Shown here in pieces: positions 1-5,870 of a DNA stretch of 16,138 nt (position 1 is the first letter of the stretch; each line of letters opens with the position of its first letter). The position numbers and the translations under genes were made by a program. The notes under the pieces are model-generated. The model saw nothing but the letters and a program-made list of their open reading frames with translations. It had not been told where the DNA came from and did no database searches. Source of the DNA: Bdellovibrionales bacterium (lineage in GTDB: Bacteria > Bdellovibrionota > Bdellovibrionia > Bdellovibrionales > UBA1609); assembly GCA_020435025.1 (NCBI GenBank), contig JAGRAG010000027.1, forward strand, positions 1 to 16,138, given 5' to 3'.

Positions 1-2
1 TT

Positions 3-113
3 TCAAAAAAAGAGAGAAATGAATTGAAAAAGAAAATTAAGAAAGATGATAAAGCACAAGGCAAGAGGAGAAGAAGGCAGGGAGGTCCAGGAAATGAAAA
101 AGGCGGCTGTTAA
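3..113 (+). CDS. C-terminal tail of an upstream gene (partial, Lys/Arg-rich)
   Basis: Of the three forward frames only this one runs open from the window edge; the other two meet stops within the first 30 bases. It ends at TAA 111-113. The 36 visible residues are very rich in Lys and Arg (Arg cluster around codons 22-25) and finish with a Gly-rich tail and a Cys. The next gene starts at 94 inside this frame, and its Shine-Dalgarno at 81-85 also lies inside it, a compact arrangement typical of co-translated genes. No domain can be named from so short a piece. Because an Rhs-core fragment follows at 967, an Rhs-type toxin tip is one possibility, but that is inference only. Confidence 0.4.
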   Translation, partial: SKKERNELKKKIKKDDKAQGKRRRRQGGPGNEKGGC

Positions 114-882
114 CGAAAAAATCGATCTAATAAAAAAGCTTCAGTTTATTCGTCCTAATACTCCAGGTTATTTGGTTGAGAAAGGGTTTGAATTTGTGCA
201 TTATTATTTAAATTTTCCTTTGAAATCTATTAGTAATTTTAACTTATCAAAATCAGATGCAGAATGTGTTGCGGATTTGTATATGTTAAAAGGTGACTTA
301 GCTGATCTACTATCTTGCCCTAATGTCGCATTGCAATCCTACAAATATGCATCGAAATATAGTAAAGGAACATTTGTAACTGCTAATGCATATTTTGAAA
401 TAAGCCAAATTTATGTAGACATAGGCGATAAGAAAAATGCGCTTCTAAATTTAAAGAAAGCAATTGCATTAAAGGATGATTGCGAACAATTTTATGAAAC
501 GCAAAATGAAATTGCAAAGTATGGGCTTTCTAAATCTCACTCGTTATATTCATTAAGTTCGTGGAAAACAAAAGCTTCAGAAGCAATGTATTGTGGAAAC
601 TGGAAAAGAGCAAACTCTATTTTATATAGAAAAAAAAGAAAAAACTCACTTCCTTTTAAATTTAGACTGGAGGGAGCTAGAGGAAGTGAAGTTTTTTTTA
701 AGTTATTCGAAGAATTATTGGAAACTAAGGATTATCAATTTGACTATGCAGACTGGTTTTATATTAAGCCAGTATTGTGGAACCAAAGTAGATTTTGGAA
801 TTATGTAGAAGAAGCTAGGAAGCGAAAACTTTCAGTCTGTCTTGAAAGAAAGTTTACTCGCAATAGTAAAGAAGATGCATAG
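94..882 (+). CDS. TPR-containing protein of unknown function
   Basis: This encodes a 262-residue soluble protein with no signal peptide or membrane segment. I chose ATG 94 because a strong Shine-Dalgarno (GGAGG, 81-85) lies 8 bases upstream; an in-frame ATG at 46 has a much poorer site and would lengthen the overlap with the upstream frame. Residues about 96-129 form a recognisable tetratricopeptide unit (aromatic/Ala helix A, then a helix B with the Ala-Leu-x-x-Leu-x-x-Ala pattern), and residues 57-90 look like a preceding degenerate unit. The C-terminal half is rich in Trp, Tyr and Arg/Lys and I do not recognise it. TPRs usually bind proteins. The 20-base overlap with the upstream gene suggests a partner relationship, for instance chaperone or immunity protein, but no residue proves this. 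Codon use is AT-rich, like the rest of the left end. Confidence 0.7.
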   Translation: MKKAAVNEKIDLIKKLQFIRPNTPGYLVEKGFEFVHYYLNFPLKSISNFNLSKSDAECVADLYMLKGDLADLLSCPNVALQSYKYASKYSKGTFVTANAYFEISQIYVDIGDKKNALLNLKKAIALKDDCEQFYETQNEIAKYGLSKSHSLYSLSSWKTKASEAMYCGNWKRANSILYRKKRKNSLPFKFRLEGARGSEVFFKLFEELLETKDYQFDYADWFYIKPVLWNQSRFWNYVEEARKRKLSVCLERKFTRNSKEDA

Positions 883-966
883 AATTGAAAAGCGTTTATA
901 ATAATATATAAGTCGGTTTGTAATGACTTTTACCGTTAATCGTCTACACTCCCCACATTTTTTCAT

Positions 967-1176
967 AATCTGGGGCGCATTACTAAAAAGACGGAAACAA
1001 TTTCTGGAAGTTCAAAGATCTATGAATACCACTATGATTTAAGTGGCCGACTGGATGAAGTCAAAATAGATGGAGCCATCCAAAGAACTTATCAGTTTGA
1101 TAGCAATGGCAATAGACTGTCTATTAATAATGGTCCTCAGAATGTCATTGATGCCCAAGACCGCCTCACCAGTAAT
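967..1176 (+). pseudogene. Rhs / YD-repeat core fragment (pseudogene)
   Basis: Frame 1 here reads as consecutive Rhs (YD) repeats: a Leu-Gly-Arg-Ile-Thr opening, a Tyr-Glu-Tyr-His-Tyr-Asp unit followed by a Gly-Arg-Leu turn, then Tyr-Gln-Phe-Asp-Ser-Asn-Gly-Asn-Arg and Asp-Ala-Gln-Asp-Arg-Leu. These are diagnostic of Rhs shell proteins. The frame is open only from about 940 to a stop near 1240, has no plausible start, and lacks both the long upstream repeat array and the conserved core end that precedes toxin tips. Homology stops near 1176, and the downstream ORF continues in frame 2, so any original fusion is out of frame. This is best read as a leftover of a displaced Rhs gene. A full-length Rhs parent may lie to the left of the window, which I cannot see. 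Confidence 0.75.
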
Positions 1177-1504
1177 GTATTTTCTTCGCTCTGGCGAGTC
1201 TATTGCCAACGTCTTGATTGCACAACAAGAATCATATAGAAAAATTTATGCAAAGTATGCTACTGAGGAAGATGGTATTTTAGATCAGCTTATACTTCCA
1301 GAAGGATATACTTTATATTTGGATGCAAAAAAAATTCCCAGAAAGTATATTGAATATATCCCAAAAGAACAACTGCCATATTTGTCAGATAGAAATTTCA
1401 GATTTTTAATTTCGATAACAAAAACGGATTGGGAAGATGTGTGTTTTTGGTTTGTATCGGATAATTCACAGCCGAGAATTCTAAAAGAATGTGCAAAGAA
1501 GTAA
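1175..1504 (+). CDS. Hypothetical short protein joined to Rhs debris
   Basis: This ORF of 109 residues can start at ATG 1175, exactly where Rhs similarity ends, but no Shine-Dalgarno is visible there and the frame is open further upstream to 1070. It may therefore be a remnant rather than an expressed gene. Residues from about Ile11 resemble the helix-to-strand transition of type IV pilin-like proteins (a Gln-Gln-x-Ser-Tyr-x-x-x-Tyr-x-Lys-Tyr-Ala run, then a beta-rich tail with Trp and Asp pairs), but there is no N-terminal pilin helix or prepilin cleavage site. Alternatively it is the tip domain of an orphan Rhs cassette. The function is unknown and both readings are weak. It may have been part of a longer protein before the rearrangement. 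Confidence 0.4.
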   Translation: MYFLRSGESIANVLIAQQESYRKIYAKYATEEDGILDQLILPEGYTLYLDAKKIPRKYIEYIPKEQLPYLSDRNFRFLISITKTDWEDVCFWFVSDNSQPRILKECAKK

Positions 1505-1671
1505 TAAAAGTCGTAGATCTTATTTGCTTTAGTAACTGAATTTATATTTTCTGAATGGAAGGACCTATACGATCGACTCCAGATTTAGCTCCACCCACTC
1601 AGAACCGTTCAATCAATGTGATGGGTATTTTTAGTGATATAATCGATAGTTTAACGACAATAAGGATCAAT

Positions 1672-2154
1672 ATGGCGCGAATTTTAAGAAAGTGGTTACC
1701 GTCAGGTTTGGTTATTAAAGATATTATCGGCAGTATGAGTGACTTCGAAAAGTTGCTTATCCGCTGTTATTTTTCTTTGTCATTACTGGTTCCGTTATTA
1801 TATTCAGTTATGCAGCTAGGCCCTATTAGAGCTTTAACGTTGGGTAATTTAGGTATACTTGGAATTTTTTTTAACATTTATCTCATTTTGGTAGTAGTCT
1901 ATTTAGAAAAGCTGCCAAGCTTCCTTGTCGAACTTTTTAGTTACAAACCATTTATAAGTATTGGTCTCTTAATTATCTCAATTATGGACTGGTTGATTGG
2001 ATATCCTGCTGAATTACTATATGAATCATTTTTCCAAGGATCTATATCGATTTTGTTTATTAGTCTTTTTATAAAAATAAGACGATTGGCATATATTAAG
2101 ATGAGTTCTATAGCAAATGAGGAAAATTCAGAAATTACAATGAGCGAAAGGTAG
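1672..2154 (+). CDS. Four-helix integral membrane protein, unknown function
   Basis: The predicted protein has 160 residues. I chose ATG 1672 because AAGGA at 1662-1666 lies 5 bases upstream; in-frame ATGs at 1555 and 1621 have no ribosome binding site, although the frame is open through both. Four hydrophobic stretches appear at about residues 28-47, 54-78, 94-115 and 124-136, with a basic N-terminus and a charged C-terminal tail, giving a small polytopic inner-membrane protein. I recognise no catalytic motif or named family. Its place after Rhs debris and before a toxin-antitoxin pair would fit an immunity protein against a membrane-acting toxin, but the sequence does not prove it. Its 3' end overlaps the MerR-like scrap in another frame. 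Confidence 0.5.
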   Translation: MARILRKWLPSGLVIKDIIGSMSDFEKLLIRCYFSLSLLVPLLYSVMQLGPIRALTLGNLGILGIFFNIYLILVVVYLEKLPSFLVELFSYKPFISIGLLIISIMDWLIGYPAELLYESFFQGSISILFISLFIKIRRLAYIKMSSIANEENSEITMSER

Positions 2155-2300
2155 AACTTTTAAAAGTATTTGCTCGCAAGAAAAGACCCACAGAAAAAAT
2201 GGCAAATACCATCCAGGGAAAAATGGTTGAAATTGAATATAGAATTAAAGACCTACAAAAGATTCGTCGCCATCTACAAAAAATTGTAGAAAGGCGGTAG
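2121..2300 (+). pseudogene. MerR-family regulator C-terminal fragment
   Basis: Frame 3, open from 2121 to TAG 2298-2300, reads as the end of a MerR-type regulator. It has a Leu-Leu-Lys start, a Lys-Arg-Pro segment where the effector-binding part of MerR-like proteins sits, and then a long amphipathic helix with Ile-Glu-x-x-Ile-x-x-Leu-x-x-Ile/Leu heptads that matches the dimerisation coiled coil. The N-terminal winged-helix DNA-binding domain (about 70-80 residues) is absent, because a stop at 2118-2120 blocks the frame. An internal ATG at 2199 could give a 33-residue coiled-coil peptide but has no ribosome binding site. The assignment rests on the heptad pattern and would need a profile search. 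Confidence 0.4.
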
Positions 2301-2384
2301 GAGATCACTTCTCTTAATGTCAAAGCAAAAATACCCTGTATTATTAGCTAATTACGCGATTGAGGTAGGTTTAAGTAACAAGAC

Positions 2385-2422
2385 CCAATTAATATTGGCC
2401 ATTGACATTGGTTCCGTATTAT
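2385..2422 (+). promoter_or_regulatory. Candidate hicAB promoter with overlapping palindrome
   Basis: TTGGCC (2395-2400) and TATTAT (2417-2422) are 16 bases apart and give a -35/-10 pair with four and five consensus matches. The -35 box overlaps an imperfect inverted repeat, CCAAT followed by four bases and ATTGG, at about 2386-2399, a sensible place for autorepression by the HicB antitoxin. Transcription would start near 2429, leaving a leader of only about 9 bases before the GTG start of hicA. The evidence is sequence pattern only. Confidence 0.3.
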
Positions 2423-2437
2423 GGTACCACTTAAAGG

Positions 2438-2713
2438 GTGAACAGCAAGCATCAGAAGACTCTAGAGAAAGTATTTAAAGATCCAGTTTCACCAAGTATT
2501 CCGTGGCGAGATATTGAGAAGCTGTTTCTCGCTTTAGGAGGAGAGGTTAAAGAGGGGGCTGGTTCACGTGTTCGGGTAAAGTTAGGAGATGTTTTTGCTG
2601 TTTTTCATAGACCTCATCCAGAGAGAGTAACTGACAAGGGAGCGGTAAAATCTGTGAGGAAGTTTTTAACAAATTCAGGTGTATTAGAAAACTTGGAGGA
2701 TAACGATGCTTAA
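2438..2713 (+). CDS. hicA: HicA-family toxin (type II toxin-antitoxin, mRNA interferase)
   Basis: The 91-residue product matches HicA throughout: an N-terminal helix, an Ile-Pro-Trp-x-Asp-Ile-Glu segment, a Gly-Ser-Arg-Val-Arg-Val strand, then a Phe-His-Arg-Pro-His-Pro motif carrying the catalytic-type histidine, and a terminal Lys-Ser-Val-Arg helix. HicA toxins are small dsRBD-fold ribonucleases that cleave mRNA and block translation until neutralised by HicB. The start is GTG 2438, since homology begins right at this codon; AAAGG abuts it too closely to be a normal ribosome binding site, so initiation may be near-leaderless. The gene overlaps hicB by 8 bases, which favours coupled synthesis of the antitoxin. 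All expected motifs are present and I see no frameshift, so the toxin appears intact. Confidence 0.9.
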   Translation: MNSKHQKTLEKVFKDPVSPSIPWRDIEKLFLALGGEVKEGAGSRVRVKLGDVFAVFHRPHPERVTDKGAVKSVRKFLTNSGVLENLEDNDA

Positions 2714-3041
2714 ATATAAAAATTTGCTAGGTAGAGTCACTTATGATGATGAAGCAAAGATTCTTCATGGTGAGGTGATTGGTATTAATGATGTTATTAC
2801 TTTTCAAGCAAAGGATGCCGATACGATAGAGGCAGAATTTAAGGCCTCTGTTGATGACTATTTGGCTTTTTGTGAAGAAGAAGGAAAAGAACCTGAAAAG
2901 TCAGTATCAGGAGAAACAAGGATTCGTATGGGTGAAGAAAGACACCTTCTTGTTTCAAAGATCTCTCAAGCAAAAAATGTAAGTATGAATGATTGGCTTA
3001 ATGAAGCTATTGACGAAAAAATCAAAAAAGAGGTTGGTTGA
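2706..3041 (+). CDS. hicB: HicB-family antitoxin
   Basis: The 111-residue partner of HicA. Residues 1-60 form the partial RNase-H-like HicB fold (a Tyr-Asp-Asp-Glu-x-x-Ile-x-His-Gly strand, then Gly-Ile-Asn-Asp and Phe-x-Ala-x-Asp). Residues about 68-107 carry a ribbon-helix-helix-like DNA-binding segment with an Arg-Ile-Arg-Met strand and an Asn-Asp-Trp-Leu-Asn-Glu-Ala-Ile helix. Such antitoxins bind HicA directly and repress their own promoter. The start is ATG 2706, with an excellent Shine-Dalgarno GGAGG at 2695-2699 and a 6-base spacer. That is far better than the site in front of hicA and should yield antitoxin excess. Toxin first, antitoxin second is the usual order in hicAB. Confidence 0.88.
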   Translation: MLKYKNLLGRVTYDDEAKILHGEVIGINDVITFQAKDADTIEAEFKASVDDYLAFCEEEGKEPEKSVSGETRIRMGEERHLLVSKISQAKNVSMNDWLNEAIDEKIKKEVG

Positions 3042-3161
3042 AAAATGGGCCGATTTTTGGCCAAAAGTTTTCAAAAGCTCGATACATAGATACGCCTCAA
3101 AAATAGTGGGAACGAAAACGGTAAGATGTTAGTTGCAACAAAGTTTATTAATAGAAACCTT
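3042..3161. other. Convergent intergenic region with a 12-base palindrome
   Basis: These 120 bases separate hicB (plus) from the last glycan-cluster gene (minus). A perfect palindrome, TTTTGGCCAAAA, sits at 3055-3066, just after the hicB stop, and a nearby GGCC at 3049-3052 could pair with the same arm. No T-tract follows on the plus strand, so it is at best a weak terminator. I see no RNA gene or ORF here. The boundary between the AT-rich accessory block and the glycan cluster falls in or near this stretch. Confidence 0.35.
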
Positions 3162-3944
3162 CTAAAAAATCTTAGTGGGCTCACCCACAATATAAGGATC
3201 CCCCCCAGAAACTGATCTGTCCATAACAAGTTTGTTAGGGTCTAAATGATGCTCTTTAAAAACTTCCTCGGCGATTTGACGAACGGTTGTTTCTTTGCCG
3301 GAACAAATGTTGGCAATAGGAGGGGGAGTGGACATTTTAATATATGCCATTAGCTTATCGGCCACTTCGTCAGCTGCAAGAAAGTCGCGAACATTATTTA
3401 AGCCAGGAATGGGGGAATAGTCTTTGGCGATGGCCCGGTTGTGCAGGCCGGTTAACAAAAATCCAGGTCGCATTATAGGGGAAAGAACACTGAAGACGCG
3501 AGCAATTAATAGTTCACAGGAACTTTTGAGAGATTCTTTTTGAAGAAGCTCTTCGGCTTCTAATTTTAGCTCTCCATAAAAACTTTTCGGCTTTAATGGA
3601 TGCTGGGTGGTCACCTTTTCACCGATTCGTGACGGGGCATAGACATGAGAGGTGGATACAAACAAAAAGCGGGGAATGCCGATTTCTTTAGCTGCTTGAT
3701 ACCATTTTAAAGCTCCCATGACGTTTCTCTCACGGGCCAGTTCGGGATCTTTTGCGCACTCGGGAAGACTCGTCATAGCTGCCAGGTGAATGAGTCCATC
3801 AGGGGTTGTGGGAAGCGCTTGCAACTCTTGAATTCTTAGCTCCAGAGGATCCTCTAGGCGCGTTTTAAGGGCTGAAACCGTATTAGGCAAAAAGCTACCA
3901 ATGCTTCCCGTTGTTCCGGTAGCCGCAATATTATCCCACTTCAC
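3162..3944 (-). CDS. Extended SDR, NAD-dependent epimerase/dehydratase-type reductase (C-terminus apparently short)
   Basis: This 260-residue protein has the Rossmann motif Gly10-x-x-Gly13-x-x-Gly16, an Ala-Ala-Met-Thr-Ser segment, active-site Ser/Thr around 97-99, and the Tyr123-x-x-x-Lys127 pair of extended SDRs. It follows gmd and a ColD-type gene, so its likely role is the final C4 reduction of a GDP-4-keto-3,6-dideoxyhexose. In GDP-fucose synthase/ColC enzymes a Cys and a His drive C5 epimerisation; at the aligned Cys position this protein has His100, and I see no equivalent of the second His. The family normally runs 40-60 residues beyond the Gly-Asp/Glu-Pro-x-Lys-Ile motif, but here the gene stops immediately after it. 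The start is GTG 3944, overlapping the upstream gene by 14 bases, with a poor Shine-Dalgarno. The exact substrate is uncertain. Confidence 0.75.
   Translation of the reverse strand: MKWDNIAATGTTGSIGSFLPNTVSALKTRLEDPLELRIQELQALPTTPDGLIHLAAMTSLPECAKDPELARERNVMGALKWYQAAKEIGIPRFLFVSTSHVYAPSRIGEKVTTQHPLKPKSFYGELKLEAEELLQKESLKSSCELLIARVFSVLSPIMRPGFLLTGLHNRAIAKDYSPIPGLNNVRDFLAADEVADKLMAYIKMSTPPPIANICSGKETTVRQIAEEVFKEHHLDPNKLVMDRSVSGGDPYIVGEPTKIF
3164..3188 (-). terminator. Intrinsic terminator overlapping the stop codon of the last cluster gene
   Basis: On the minus strand GTGGG (3188-3184), a four-base loop and CCCAC (3179-3175) form a GC-rich hairpin, followed after five bases by six T residues (3169-3164). 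The hairpin lies within the last codons of the SDR gene and the T-run reaches its TAG. The position suits the end of the leftward glycan operon. The 5-bp stem makes it a modest terminator. Confidence 0.5.
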
Positions 3945-4674
3945 TTTTAAACCGATAATTGAGCGCGATTTTAAAAATCCCCGTTAAGGCTGAGGAAACT
4001 TCTTTAAAACTGGTGTTGCTCACCCCTCGCTCGCGATTGACAAACAAGATGGGGAAAGAAGCAATGCTGTGGTGATATCTTAAAAAATAAGAAAGAGTTT
4101 CACTTAAATAAATATAGCCTTTGTTTTTTTGGGGTAAAGAGAGCATCAGTTCTGCAGATTTTTTGTTATAAAAACGAAACCCATTTGTATAATCACTGAT
4201 CCTAAACGAAATAAGAATTCGCGCCAGAAGATTGGCGCAAAAGCTCAATATCTTTCTTGATAAGGGCCAACCAACAATTTTGCCATCAGGGTAACGAGAA
4301 CCCAATACAACATCAGAGGACCTCAAAAGCTCTAAGCCTTTAGGAAGGTCCGTGGGAGGATGTGAAAAGTCACAGTCCATTTCAATAAAAGATTCAAAAT
4401 TTTCAGAGGCCTCTTTAAGGCCCCACTGCAAACCCCTGCGGACCGCTCCACCCCGCCCATCTTTTTCTGGACGCGTGATTAAGTGAAGATGTTTTTGGCG
4501 ATCACTAGATAAAGAACTTTGAAATTCTGCTATGATTTGAGAGGTGCCATCGGGACTATTATCATCCACAACACAGATAAAATACTGAGGATCAACGTCC
4601 CACAGAGCTTTTATCAAGTCGACGAGATTTTCTTTTTCATTATAGGAAGGCAAAACAACCAATGTATTACTCAT
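3931..4674 (-). CDS. GT2 glycosyltransferase, dolichol/polyprenol-phosphate sugar synthase-like
   Basis: The 247-residue GT-A protein has a Pro-Ser-Tyr-Asn-Glu opening, a Val-Asp-Asp-Asn-Ser-Pro-Asp-Gly motif (Asp37-Asp38), the metal-binding Asp100-Cys-Asp102, and an Asp-Tyr-Thr-Asn-Gly-Phe-Arg-Phe segment near residue 161. These are the marks of DPM1-like enzymes, which move a hexose from a nucleotide sugar to a polyprenyl phosphate on the cytoplasmic face of the membrane. There is no C-terminal membrane domain. I chose ATG 4674 because it overlaps the stop of the upstream dehydratase as ATGA and homology starts there; an earlier in-frame start at 4710 would only add residues encoded inside the neighbour. 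The donor could be the GDP-sugar made by the adjacent genes, or GDP-mannose itself. Confidence 0.85.
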   Translation of the reverse strand: MSNTLVVLPSYNEKENLVDLIKALWDVDPQYFICVVDDNSPDGTSQIIAEFQSSLSSDRQKHLHLITRPEKDGRGGAVRRGLQWGLKEASENFESFIEMDCDFSHPPTDLPKGLELLRSSDVVLGSRYPDGKIVGWPLSRKILSFCANLLARILISFRISDYTNGFRFYNKKSAELMLSLPQKNKGYIYLSETLSYFLRYHHSIASFPILFVNRERGVSNTSFKEVSSALTGIFKIALNYRFKSEVG

Positions 4675-5870
4675 AGATTTTGCAACTCCTTTAAAGCGGC
4701 ATCGACGCAACTCAGTGACTCTTCATTGAGATTGTCGGGATGACAGCCAATCATAAAGCCATTTTCTAAAACCTGATCGCATACAGGCAATGGGCCTTTT
4801 CGATAATTTATAGATTGAATGGCCGGATGCTTTGTCAAATTTCCAGCGATAATGGGGCGAGTTTCAACGCCGTTTTTTTCAAATACGGACATCACGCGTT
4901 CTTTGGAAACGGACGATTCAACAAGAATAGGAATATTCATCCAAGAGTGCTCGTTTCTTCTTGTTTCTTGTAAGCATTCAGCACCGATAATGGTTAGCCA
5001 TGGGGTCTTGTTTTGAAAACGACCGGTCACTTCGTTTGCGACCTGTTGGCGTTTTTTTACGAATTCGCTTAACTTTTCAATCTGTACCAAACCAATGGCG
5101 GCTTGCAGTTCCATTGGACGAACATTGTAGCCGGTGGAGACAAAGAAAAAGCGCTCATCTAGATCTGGATAGTTGTTTTTCCAGGTCTCTTTGTCGCTTC
5201 GATCTCGAATCCAGCCGTGCGCCCTATAGGACCTAAGATCATCAATCAGTTCGTCGTTGTCTGTGACAATCATTCCGCCTTCAATGGTTGTTAAATGATG
5301 GGAGAAAAAATGAGAAAAGCTTCCGCCAAGTCCAAAGCGCCCGACATGGGTGCCATGAAAGCCAGCCCCAAGAGTTTCACAACAGTCTTCTATAAGAGTG
5401 AGGTGGTGTGCTTGACAAAATTCAGTCACCGCATACATGTCCGCAGAACGACCGAGCACGTGAATTAAAAACATCCCTTTAGTTTTTTCCGATAAAAGGG
5501 ACTCGGCACTTTCCAAATTTATGGCCAGTGTTTCCGGATCGCTATCAACAAAGACAGGAACAAGCCCAAGTTGCACCAATGGCCAAACGGTTGTCGGCCA
5601 AGAAAGGGCTGGCACAATCACTTCATCGCCGGGCTTTAATGGCGAAGCCCCATTTTGCGTGCGTCTTAAAAGAGCTTCAACTAATAGCAAGTTGGCAGAT
5701 GATCCCGAATTGACCATTAAACTGTGTTTGGAGCCGACCCACTTGGCAAAGGCTGTTTCATACTCTTTAACTTTTTCACCCATTGTGTAGCGGCCGGAGC
5801 GCAACACAGCAATAGCCGCCTCTATCTCGGCGTTACCAAAATTATCAGCGGCTAAAGAGAACTTGGTCAT
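4671..5870 (-). CDS. colD: ColD-like GDP-4-keto-6-deoxy-D-mannose 3-dehydratase (PLP-dependent, His in place of Lys)
   Basis: This is a 399-residue member of the DegT/DnrJ/EryC1 PLP fold. It has Asn-Ser-Gly-Ser-Ser-Ala-Asn (54-60) for cofactor phosphate, Glu161-Asp162 for the pyridine ring, and the usual Thr-Thr-x-Glu-Gly-Gly block (194-199). The residue three before that block, Lys in aminotransferases, is His191 within a His-His pair. That substitution is the signature of ColD, which removes the C3 hydroxyl of GDP-4-keto-6-deoxymannose with PMP formed from glutamate, the step leading to colitose and related 3,6-dideoxyhexoses. Adjacent gmd supplies the substrate, with which it overlaps by ATGA (5867-5870). 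The length is close to known ColD. The alternative, a GDP-perosamine synthase, is disfavoured by the missing lysine. Confidence 0.85.
   Translation of the reverse strand: MTKFSLAADNFGNAEIEAAIAVLRSGRYTMGEKVKEYETAFAKWVGSKHSLMVNSGSSANLLLVEALLRRTQNGASPLKPGDEVIVPALSWPTTVWPLVQLGLVPVFVDSDPETLAINLESAESLLSEKTKGMFLIHVLGRSADMYAVTEFCQAHHLTLIEDCCETLGAGFHGTHVGRFGLGGSFSHFFSHHLTTIEGGMIVTDNDELIDDLRSYRAHGWIRDRSDKETWKNNYPDLDERFFFVSTGYNVRPMELQAAIGLVQIEKLSEFVKKRQQVANEVTGRFQNKTPWLTIIGAECLQETRRNEHSWMNIPILVESSVSKERVMSVFEKNGVETRPIIAGNLTKHPAIQSINYRKGPLPVCDQVLENGFMIGCHPDNLNEESLSCVDAALKELQNL

Noticed and set aside
46..93. Earlier ATG for the TPR gene
   Set aside because: It has a poor ribosome binding site, while ATG 94 has GGAGG at ideal spacing; the extra residues are basic low-complexity sequence also read by the upstream frame.
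1555..1671. Longer N-terminus for the membrane protein
   Set aside because: No Shine-Dalgarno precedes ATG 1555 or 1621, and the added residues show no domain; ATG 1672 has AAGGA at 5 bases.
2317..2478. 53-codon ORF running into hicA in another frame
   Set aside because: It has no ribosome binding site, no recognisable domain, and overlaps the hicA start and its likely promoter.
3200..3206. Seven-base homopolymer as a programmed or phase-variable frameshift site
   Set aside because: The annotated frame keeps the family motif on both sides of the run, so no shift is needed, and a seven-base run alone is weak evidence.
4671..5870. Perosamine synthase or generic aminotransferase reading of the PLP enzyme
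   Set aside because: The aminotransferase lysine is replaced by His191 in an otherwise intact active-site block, which points to ColD-type dehydratase.
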